From positions 1,488,001 through 1,552,000 of the forward strand of contig QEYB01000368.1 in the NCBI GenBank assembly GCA_017562135.1: a stretch of 64,000 nucleotides of DNA, in the 5' to 3' direction. The number at the start of each line of letters is the position of its first letter. Position 1 is the stretch's first letter. Positions 14,107-27,527 of the stretch are shown one piece after another. The position numbers were made by a program, and so were the translations under genes. This DNA is from Dipylidium caninum. Its lineage: Eukaryota; Platyhelminthes; Cestoda; Cyclophyllidea; Dipylidiidae. The notes beneath the pieces were generated by a model, which saw only the letters and a program-made list of their open reading frames with translations, searched no databases and was not told the origin of the DNA.

Positions 14107-17100
14107 ATGGATGACGTGGAATTAGGTTCACACAATAACAGTGGATTTAACGAATCCGAAAAAGTATACGGAACGATGTGACGACAATGTAAGCGTTAAA
14201 GCTAATAATCTAAAGGGTCTTTTTGGAATTAGGGCTACTGCATGACGTTCTTCAATACGGGCCTCGAAACGCGCTATTATTTGAGGATATGCTTTCTGAG
14301 GTGCCGCAACATAAAGCCATAGAAAACTGCAAAATACTGCGTTTATAACAAATCCGAGCTTTGAAAAAATTAGAATTTCATTGTTGTGGCTACTTGTTTT
14401 TGCACAAATCAGTTGTTTAAAGCCACCAAATTTTCGTCGTCACACCAACCAGTAACTGAGGGCTTCCAATTTCATTTTGCCACCTTTGTTCATGAATAGG
14501 AAAAAGGTTCCATAAACATTTCGAAATAACAAAGTAGGCAAACACTAAAGCACAGAGGAGAAGTAATAAGGTTGAGGATTTTTCGGATCCACTTTCCGAG
14601 GATGCACCCCTTCATCCAAATGATCAGCTGCAGTTAAACGAAGGAGTAAACCCCATATTTCTAACCCTCCATCAGGAACTGAAAGAAGAGATCACACGCA
14701 TTCTTACAGCTACTGATCCGCATGCGCCAGACAATATTGTGCGATTTAATTTTAAGGTTCCACGCCGTTTTTAACCTAGCAGTAGAAAAGGAAAACCAAT
14801 ACAAGCAAATACCCCGCGTCGACCAAATGATTGTACACTTTCAACTTGATGGAAATATAATTAACGTTGAGTCTAATGAAGCGAAAATTCAGTTAGGCAT
14901 ATACGATCCCACCTCGGACGATGTCGATGGGGAACCACAGGTGCATTAACTCTATCAATGTTAAACTTTTTCATTTAAGGAGGGTGGTCAACCACCTCGT
15001 CTGCTGAGTCATCCTATGGAACTCTTTACCCCGAAATTGGTCAATCAATTTAACTTTTGTGAGCACGCAAGCCAAACGTACAACAATGCCCTGAAGGTGC
15101 TGAAGTTTTTTTATTTTCAACCAGATAGGACTTTGGGAATCAAACCGAACCACCAGCTCGAGGCACCTTTTCTGGAAATATTACTCAGTGGAGCATTTAC
15201 GATTTCTATCAGTCTGGAGCTCGCAGCAAGGTTTTACATCATTCATGATGACATAAAAACAGAGTACATCAGGTGATAAAAAGTTTTCTATGGTACGGCC
15301 GCATAAGGTCAAACTGTCCGCCAAGCGACAAGCTTCCGATTCAACTGTTAGCTTTATTATTCCATATAATAGGCTTTTAGGTGGATGGTCTCACAGCCTT
15401 TCTTAAGCCCATCAAAGCCCTTGAGAGAATGATTAATCAAAATACCTTTGATGATGTCGTACAAGATTTCGCTTATTATGAAGACGCATCTGATGAGTTT
15501 CGGGATTCACAGGGGACTTTGTTGCCTCTGTGGAAATTTACCTACGAAAAGTCCAGAAAAATGGCTGTTACAGCGCTGTGTTGGTCACCACGATATAATG
15601 ATCTATTTGCGGTTGGACTAGGCTCCCGTAAGATCCTGTAAAAGATGTTTTCAATGATACCAATGCATTTAATACGTCTATGGTAAATAGAAAGACAAAG
15701 TTGTTTTCGATGCAACTTTTCTTTTCAGACGACTTTCTGAAGCAAGGTCCTGGGATGATATGCTTTTATTCACTTAAGAATCCAGGATATCCGGAGTATA
15801 TCTTCCGAACAGAATCAGGCGTACTTTGCCTTGATATACATCCCGAACACCACTTTTTGATTTGTGTTGGATTTTATGACGGATCTGTAGGCGTTTACAA
15901 GTTAAATCAAGAGAAAGTTGGACCTATTTACCTCAGTACAGCCTATTCAAATAAAAATACAGATCCCGTTTGGCAGGTCCGCTGGCTACCCCATGATGAG
16001 CAACCCAATTTAACATTCTACTCCATCAGCTCAGATGGCCGTGTTTGCAGTTGGAGTATTCTAAAGGTTTGCTCGCATTTCATAATTTTGTAATCATCTG
16101 ACTCTTCTTTCACTCGTAAAATAAGAAAGCATGTGCGATTCATTTCTTCTGAAAAACTGGCATTTGTATGTGTGGCTGCAAATTTCTGCTTTAGTTGAAT
16201 ATTTTTCACAAACTACATTACTTTTCTTCTAAAGTCGGGTGTTGGTGCCTTTCACGAATGTCCTGTAAGTGTGAATAAAACCTGTTTATACCCGATCGTT
16301 TATTTATTGTTATTTATTAGCGTTGCTTATTCTACGTCACTTTGTCGGATTTTGTAGCAAAATATTTTCTCACTTTTACCCAGAAATGAATGGGTAAAGG
16401 TCATTAATATAACTCGTCAATTTTGAAATGATTTTACTGACTGTGCTTGTGCACTTCAACCACTGAAATACGATTTCCCACCATATTTCAACGTTCCATT
16501 TAAAAATCTTTACAAGTGTCCTCCTGTTGGGGGACACGATGACTTGGCGCTTTAACCGGCACTTGTATCACTATTTCCAAGGATGATATCACCTGCTACG
16601 ATATTCTGCATATGCACCCATCGAGGGAGAAAGCAGATGATCTTGGATCTGTGGAAGTGTCATCGCATGGTAAGACTGTATTTTGATTGACCACGTGTAG
16701 AGTCGACACTTTGCACAAATTTAAGGGGTCTGAGGAGGGAACAGCAAACCATTTTCAATGACCTTCCCCTCAGTTCCTCTTTACTATTCAACTGGTGGTT
16801 TGACAAAGAATTGGAACGTTAGGAAATTTTCGATTTTTAGGGGCGGACTGTGTTGTTCGCCAGTGTCGGTATCGCCATATAATCTAATAATCTTACAGAT
16901 GTATAAAATAATAGCAAAGAAATAAATCTTATGCCTCTACTAAGATAATGCAAAATACCAAAGTGAGCTTGTTTATTGTGAAGGGAAGTACCCGATGCGA
17001 ATCTTATTTTATTACGGTATGACGTAGGCTAAGGAAGTTCAATTCGGGGGTGGGTTAGATCTTCCGTAGGAATTTCCTACCATTTTTACTAACTTTTTTC

Positions 17101-18364
17101 AATACCTGAATGTAGAAAGTGGAACAGCACTGGAGTTTCACAGAAAAGACCAACATATCTTCCTAATCGCAACGGAAGAGGGTATGGTTCACAAGTGCAG
17201 CAGGACATATGGTTCGGATTACCTCATGAGTTTTAATGCCCACAGTATGGCCGTCTACAGAGTGAATTGGAACTACTTCCACGACGACATCTTCATCACT
17301 TGTTCGGCCGACTGGACTGTCAAGATTTGGCATCAGAACAAACAGTGAGCTTTCTTGGGACTCTTCATTCGGTAGTTTGCTTTTAATAATATGCACTTGC
17401 ACCAACTAATTTTGCCATGAGGCACCTACCTTAGTGGGCCCTTTGTTGACCATTACTAAAATCTGTCTACCAGCTTAGTGGTCCTTTACATTTTGGAGAA
17501 GTGAAGATACAAATTTGAGTGAAAGAGAGTTTGAGAGCCTCTGAAGTGGTTTGAAAGGAGGTGCCTAACGTTATGTCCACAGGGATCCATTGTTCGTTTT
17601 TGATTTGGGCGCACCCGTGGGGGACGTCGTATGGGCGCCCTACTCTTCGACGGTCTTCGCCGCCGTCACCTCCGACGGCAACGTCCATATTTATGATCTT
17701 AACGTCAATAAATATGAACCTCTCTGCCTCCAAATGGTCGCCCAGAAGAAGCACACGGAAATAACTCATATGGCCTTTAACCCTGTCCACCCCATCATCG
17801 TCTGCGGAGACGACAGGTTAGAAGCTGCCTTTTTTGTTAGTCTTTTGCGCTCTCTGACAACGCACAAAGCACCAGTGAAAGGCGCTTCCGAAATAATTGT
17901 CTGTTTCTTCTAATTCTGTCCTTTGAGTTCCTAGGTTATTCCATACTCTTTCACACTTGTCGTTTGCCACTTGTAGGAGGACAAAATACCTTCCCCATAC
18001 AGCATTCAATAACCTTTCATTAACTCCACTCAGATAATGACGGTTTTATTTCGTCAACAGAACACTCCCAATACATACTTCTCGCATTTTAGGGGTCAGG
18101 TTATGTCGTTCAAGCTTTCTCCGAATCTCAGGAAGAAACCCAAGGTGAGTTGCTACTAAGGCGACAAGATATTCACTGTTTACTGGGTAACTGACGTGTT
18201 TGTCTTATCTGAAGAAGAAGATCCTCCCTAGACACCATGCCCTATCACTCAAATTAACCAGTCTACTTTTATTACTTCTGTAGGAGAAGAAAGGACTGGA
18301 AAAACCCGACCCAGTAAAAGTAGAAATCGAGAAGATGGAAAAATTGCTAGCCCTCGTTAGTTGA
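14107..18364 (+). CDS. DNAI1: Dynein axonemal intermediate chain 1 (outer arm, IC78 type)
   Basis: WD-repeat intermediate chain of the outer dynein arm of motile cilia, needed to assemble and dock the arm on the axoneme. Exons: 14107-14163 (tentative start), 14571-14645, 14676-14756, 14791-14940, 14980-15096, 15129-15230, 15381-15627, 15729-16066, 16582-16669, 17116-17344, 17583-17816, 18093-18144, 18284-18364 (TGA); about 616 residues against roughly 700 in human. Family landmarks: [47 protein letters not shown], then the WD domain with [64 protein letters not shown] and KLSPNLRKK near the end. Four internal introns are only 30-39 nt. The shortening is mostly in the N-terminal third. The first exon is supported only by phase and an ATG, so the N-terminus is uncertain. 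An AATAAA hexamer occurs at 18367-18372, just after the stop, but is very close to it. Confidence 0.92.
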
Positions 18365-18900
18365 ATAATAAACTTTCTCCATGTAATCTTCGTGATGCTT
18401 CCTCGTTTTCTACCACGTCTCTCGTCTGATAGTAGAAAGGTAAGAATACGACAGAAACATCGTCTCTCACCCTCACTGTTCGCAAAAGTGGATGAAAGGT
18501 TCTGACAAGTAGAAATTGGAATTGACTCAATGCAAACGGGACTTAGAAAGATAGCACCATATTTACGGAAAGTAAAAAGAACGCTGTGCAAAACAAATCC
18601 GCTAATTTAGGGACCCATAGGAAACAAATTCTTCGCGAAGATGCGGAGTTCCACATCCTAATCACCGACTCAGGCACGCAGTAATACGTTGTTAGGTAGA
18701 AACACCTTAGCGGCTGCAGTTTACTCCACTTCCAGTCACTAAATCAGGCCCGCAGACAACTCGCTTTAACTTTACTGGCTTTGCCAGAACACACTTCCTA
18801 CGGTGCACAATCATATCCTGCGTATATCGAAAAGACAAACGTATGTGCCGATAGTTTGATAACGAATAAAATTATACAAATAAGTCGGCTGATAAAGCGT

Positions 18901-20037
18901 TTAGTCAAGGTAGTCAGGAAGTGAAAGTTGTGAGACGAAATCCGTCGATAAATAGTCGTGACAAGCATACTTCCACGTCCACAACTTAGCGAGTTTTTCA
19001 AATTTATCTCGATTTTGATTATATAACCGGCCAACCGCAGGCTCCATGCACACATTGGTGTAAGGATCAGTAAGCAATGATTGAATACTCAAGAGCACCT
19101 TGTCTAAAGTAAGCGCCAAACTCCAGTTGTGGCGAATACAGTCCAATCCAATATCACCATGAGAACTGACATTCGGATGTAGAATACGCGTAAGAAACCT
19201 GATTACTGGTGGACGCATGGGGATGGCTATCAGGTACTAAGATATGGACAAAGAAAAGCCCGCCTTCATAAGGAGATGCGGAAGGACCTGCGATACCGGC
19301 TAAGCAGTGGGCATAGGTGTCCGTATCGAGAGCTAGTGCCTTAATACCATATGGCGGATCAGAACAGAGACTACGTATTTCAGACACTATTCTACGAAAT
19401 CTTACTCCGGGAATATTCAGTGGGAAAGGGGGCGGGAAAATGAATACGGGAAAGACACAAACTACAAGTGACGCTATCCATCATGTTGAGGTAGAGAATG
19501 CGCCAAGAGGAGACACGGTGGCGAGGCACAAATATTGGCCACCGATAAGCTACGAAGGAGGCCCATCTGTCTTCGGATATCTCACTGTCGATAATTGCGC
19601 GAAGTCTAGAAGAAGAAAGACGAAGACTCCAAATGGAAAAATCGTCGAGGTAGTCGAATAGGCGAATAAGAATTTCTGCAGGCAATTTCTCCAAAGTACA
19701 GTTGGTCATCGCACAAGATGTAGCAGGTGTAAGAGGCCTTTTCAGTATCCATGAGGGAGGAGGCACTGTGTATTGTCGAAAATGACAAGAATTATGAGAA
19801 AGAGCTGGTGAGATGTTGCAATGAGAGGACGAATGTAGATTTGACAGTTGGTTTGTCTCAAGCTCTAACTCCTCCGTACCACTATCGTTGGAGGCTTCCT
19901 TCCTCATCCATAGACTTGATATCATTAAGCATGTCACTTGTCGCATAATCATAGAGAAAGGCGTGACATATGTAGCATACAGGCTGACCACTCCAACATT
20001 CGAATTTTTCATTGCAGAATCGACAGTTGGAACTGAT
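18901..20037 (-). CDS. F-box protein fused to a ubiquitin-conjugating (E2) fold, with an N-terminal cysteine cluster; frameshifted
   Basis: Three exons read on the minus strand: 20037-19938, 19864-19466 and 19404-18901, joined by 73- and 61-nt introns in consistent phase. The first holds a zinc-binding-like cluster (CRFC, then C-x7-C-x2-CH in ECWSGQPVCYICHAFLY). The second holds an F-box (LEKLPAEILIRLFDYLDD, then SSRLRAI and RWASFVAYRWP). The third is an E2 fold: helix RFRRIVSEIRSLCSDPP, AGIAGPSASPYEGGLFF, then PPVIRFLTRILHPNV and ALTLDKVLLSIQSLLTDP. The E2 consensus reads ICLDIL around the active cysteine; here it is IGLDCI, so Gly replaces the catalytic Cys and a Cys appears three residues later. 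One extra base in a G4 run (19219-19222) breaks the frame between VPDS-HP and MRPP, exactly where homology continues. The 5' end beyond 20037 is unresolved. It may be a sequencing error in a live gene, or a pseudogene. I do not know a named orthologue. Confidence 0.65.
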
Positions 20038-22669
<2,632 letters not shown>

Positions 22670-25600
22670 GAAAATGGAGGGCGTCCTTCGGTCGACACTT
22701 GTGCGATTATCTCACTCGCCAATTCCCGTCGTTTTTTATTTTGTCTATTGTGTAAAAGCACTTTCTGAACAAGTCAATTTGATTATTTAAGGCGAAACTC
22801 TACAGGACAGCCATTATTTCATGATAGAAGCCACATCACCATTTGAAATGTCCATGCAGCCAAATGTCTTTCCAGTAAGCTTATCCTGCACTGCCCCGCA
22901 AATCATGTTCGCACGCTCATTGCCGCTTTCTCCCATTATTTGCCTCTTCCTCGACTGGTGGGCCTCGTATTCTCTTTCTTTTCGTGAAGTCAGCCTCTAC
23001 TTTACAGTGTGTTAGGTCTTGTCTTATCTCTACTTTGCCTTTTTTCCCATGGTTCTTACAAGTCTCGCTTTTGCACGATCATTTATATAAATCAAAACTA
23101 ACCGCTACTCTCATTTATCTACATTAACAGATTAGCGGGCTTTCTTCGGTACTATCTGCGGGCATGCCTACCCGCCACAACTATTTCATGCGTTCTACCA
23201 GTACTCATTGCACTGAATCCAGGATATTGTCTTGGTACACTACTTCCCTCCCCGAGTTGCGCTTTTGTTTGAATTTACATTTAAGTCGTAAAATTTGAAG
23301 GGTTAGTAATAGGATTAATGACTGCTTGTCCTAAATATTTCTCAAATGTGGTTAAGTTTCATTGCTTTATTTATCGTCTGCTGAGCTTAGGCCATTGTTT
23401 GGAACGGTAGTTGAATTTATCCACACGTGTTGTACTGACATCTCAGCCTTGCCGCTTGCTAGACAACCTATGCTGTGTGGGTTGTAACAAGTTATTTAGG
23501 CAATCCATCTGCTCCCAGAGGTGATCCGATTTTTAGGACGTCGGATCTATCCATCCATTTGTGTTATCTGGGCGCTTTGATTTTTTTTTAATATCCTAAA
23601 GGAAATCGGGAGGAAAAGGATTTATTCATCTGTAGATTCTGTCCGTTTGCTTTCTAGTTTTCCTTGTCGGTACGCCTGTGCATGCGGTTATGCTAGTTGG
23701 CGCTAGAAAAACCCGACAATTTTTTGGAAGTCTGGTTCCTTGTGGCACAGATGCTTTCAAATCTCTGTGTTTAGCTTTGTTCCTACTTGAGGTCACTTGA
23801 GTTTATAGATACTTCAAGTGCGCCTCAATCTACTTAGAGTTGGGGTTCCTATATCCTATTCAGGCCAGACAATAGGGGCGGGGGTAGGGGTTTTGGGACA
23901 GGCGTGTGGTTAACGATGTTACGACGATGGTGCTTTCGGGATGCTGGTTCTTAGTTTACGTAAAAAGTAGTCGGGCGGGTGGGCAAAGAACCGTGCGTCT
24001 CATTGGTGGTTTTTTTGGTTAGCCCCGATTTGAACGCGGAGAATCTGGGCATCTTATTTCGGTGTTCATTGGTCGGGGTCGGCCAGTGGGGGAGGGATCG
24101 AGGTACTTGGCTCGTTTCCTTAACTGGTTTGAATAGTCGACCTTGGAGCTACAAAAAACAGACGCCGGGAATGTCACCTACCATGAGGTGCGTTCTGGGA
24201 AGTGTATTGGAGGGTGGCAGCGTCTGTAGCGGTGGGTGGCTCTGTCTTTAGAGGCGTGGAAGAACGGTTAATAGGGGTGCATAAATCATCGTTGCACTCA
24301 CCAACGCTTTTCAAGTGAGGGTGCATATGGCGCGTGGTCGGGCGCAGGAGCACTTGGGGGAGAAGGGGCACGGTCAGCGCCTTTAGTTTGTCATGTAGCG
24401 GATGGCGCACAAATGACTGAAAAAAAATGGACGACAAGAAAAATACGACTGAAGTAGACCCCAATTTTAAAGTTCGTGGTGATTCCTCGTGATATAGCGG
24501 GACTGAAGGCTTATGCCTGATCCGGACCACTCTTCATTTTGATTTTTGTCACACATGAACCAATCTATCACAGGAGAGAAGTAACCGAAGATAAAGGTTT
24601 TCTGCAAATGGGTCGCAGATTATATAGGCCAAGGGACCTGACTGGTAGTGTCGAAGAGTGCTTATATCCATGGCAGTTTAAGAGTGTATGGAATCCGATG
24701 CAGTTGTTTTAGCGATTCAGCAGAGAAGTGCAAATACGAGTAAAATCCAAAGACATGTAATTGGTAAAGCTGGATTCCCCTCGACAACGTGTCGCACAAT
24801 TCTAAATACAGATGTTAATACCTGCTACAATCTGTTGCCAGTTAATTTATTACGTGTCAAACGGTAGATGTGCGCTTTAGGTCGAAAGGCGCAAGTGCAC
24901 AAAATGCAGACATACTACAGGACCTAAAATAACGACCAGGGAATTAAATTATAGCATGTTTTTCGATTTCTACGTAAGGTAATGAGCTTACCATGTGTGT
25001 TTTATTCGTTTTGTTCGAGCAGCGACTTTTTATTGTGGTGTGCGCCCCCACCGCAACTTCAAGACCCAATTTGAAACGATAATAAATATTCTTTTGTCGT
25101 TTCCGCCTTATTTTGAATGAAGAATTAAGTTTAACGATACATTAGAAAATACTTTTCCGATTACTTACCATGTCAACGAACTTCAAATCTCTTTTTCCAG
25201 CTGCTGTCATCCTCGATTCTCACCCATTACGGAATGCTAATCTTTTCCTGTACGTTGACCACAAGCTCCTTTTTACGTGGAGTGAGCGCACACTGGGTTA
25301 ACTGTAAACGAGCCCGTGATGAATTATTATTCTTGGCGCCCCCTGAACCGATTTATATTCTGTTAGCTTGACTTCTGCGTCCCGGCCTCCTATTATTTCA
25401 TCTTCTCCTGCGCCTTGATGAAAACAGCGAAACACCTGTCGTTGCACGGCTTTCTGTGCATCGAGCTACCATTTGGTGGACTTCAAGTAAATGTGTGTTT
25501 GACAATCCAATTTGACCAATCTCTAATGTTTCGCACCAGTATATGCTGTACGGGTGTCCTCTTTGTGTGCTCCCCCTTCGAGAGCTATTGCGCGAATGAT

Positions 25601-27527
25601 AGTAAACGCGATACTTGGTCACTTGCGGTACCACATTATCGCTTTCTTGTGGTGTTAGGTGGCGTAATTTGCGTTGTAGCGATTGTTGCGTGGGGTTGGA
25701 TGCATTGTCCCACTGACCCACTACGAACCCCGTGGGAGCGTCAGGTCTTACGTATTGCGTTTCATCATCGGTAGCATTCAGTTGTAATAGTTGTAAACGT
25801 TCATAAACCGAGATATGATTTTTCTAAGTTAGATTTTATTCAGCTTTCTTTCAACTTTAATTTAATAGGTATGACCTTGAACCTTTTAAATATTTTACTG
25901 CGCTGCTATTGAGCATCCGATGCTTCGGGTGGCGGCGTCGAATGCCGGTACGTTAACCCCCCCTTCCCTTATAGGGCTGGACCTATTCCTACGCAATCTG
26001 TGATAGATTTTGGCAGTTTTCGGCTTTAGGAGGGTTGGCGCTAGTATTTGTTAGTCCAAGTGCCTTTTCGCCATCCACCTATCGTACGTATGGGGCTTTT
26101 TTATTATTTCCATAATTTTTTCCCAGTAAGTGTCTTTGTTTCATTTTCCCATTTTATCACACATTTTAGTGTCCCTATTGTTTGGAAATTTTACATTTAC
26201 TGCTTAAGGCTAAGTCATTGTAGTGCTTTATATTTGATGCTTCGCATTATTAGTATGAAAATGTGACTTATCCTGAAAATCATTAATAATGAACTTTGAC
26301 ACCAGAAGGTTGGAGGCAGACGCGGTGTGTGGATTTGTTTTGAAAACAGATCCATGGCATACAGGTTTTGGTTTTCGGTCTGTTTATCCTGGTAGTTGAG
26401 GGAAATGTTACATGGTTTTTTTTCCAGTTAGTCTTTTTTCTTCGACTTTGTTTCGCCTTGTATCCCATTACTTTTCGTTGGTGTAACTAACGGACAAATT
26501 ATTTCCCTTGTTCTCCTCATTTGTTCCAGAGATTTCCGTCTCTTACCACTGTTTTTATTACCGTATTCTTTAAATACTATCTTACTTATGCATTACTATT
26601 TTACCAACCTATTTTTGCCTCCTTTTTATTAATGCGCATTTGACATATTGTAAACCGTGTATTGTGATTATACTGCCTTAAATTACGGTTAGAATATGAT
26701 ACTATTTTCTTTTAGTTGTCCATTTTTCATTTAGTATCAATTAACACGATTTCTCTATTACATTTTAAAATATTGCTTATTGATCAGCCAATTATGATCA
26801 TTTTTTTACTTACTATGGTTTAAACAACCTTACCCAAGAATCGTCGATCGCTGATGACAGCGATACTTACGTATATTACGAAGTTATCGTTTGTGATTAA
26901 GCTAATATTATTTAAAAACATTTATTTATGGGAAACTCAAATAATGTGTCAATTTTCTCCTCAAAGTTTGTTACACTCATTATTGGATGTTGTTTGTGTT
27001 ATTTGCGACCTACTGCTTATCAATTGATTTAAAAGAATCGTACTTGATGGGAATTTTTTACTTTTGAATGCCCAAAAATGGTGCAGACTGCTTTCAGATC
27101 TTCATTTTAAGGTACTTTTTTGTTCTTGGATTACCGAATTTGATTGTTTTAGAGTATTTTTGGGTCATGGGAGGTAATTGTAATCTATTTACTCTCGGAC
27201 CCATTCACTTTCCCGGTAGATAAACCAAATAGACATGTAACTCTTCCTTGTTCCCTCCTTTAATCAAATTACCCTCGCACTCCTCCCGCACGCAATGCGT
27301 GCGTATAGACGTATCGATTATTTCCCATATGTGTTAAACAACTTCACCTATTGATTTATTTGGGCCTTGTCTATTTCTTACTTTTGAATTTGTCCCAAGC
27401 ATACTTTTGGAGATCGTTTTTTTTCTTTCCTTCGGTCTCGCAAGTATGATTTTAGCTAAAATATATTTGGCTATGCTAAATACATTTTGATTCGTGTACC
27501 TCCTTTTAGAACACTGTCCTTGCCGCC
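22670..27527. other. Long region between CDC42 and the CUX gene
   Basis: Nearly 4.9 kb, largely AT- and pyrimidine-rich on the plus strand. No exon with recognisable similarity was found. An acceptor-like sequence ends just before the CUX start (at about 27510), so some of this region may be a 5' untranslated exon and first intron of that gene. A 119-codon frame with one hydrophobic segment (25415-25774) has no other support. Confidence 0.4.

Noticed and set aside
19387..19405. A 14- to 19-nt intron bridging the F-box and E2 frames
   Set aside because: Too short to be spliced in animals, and the phase is wrong for the 14-nt version; a 61-nt intron (19405-19465) with a good pyrimidine tract fits phase and E2 homology.
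25415..25774. 119-codon plus-strand frame with one hydrophobic stretch, and its minus-strand partner
   Set aside because: No splice context, no family motif and no codon-level sign of constraint; could be an old repeat but I cannot show it.
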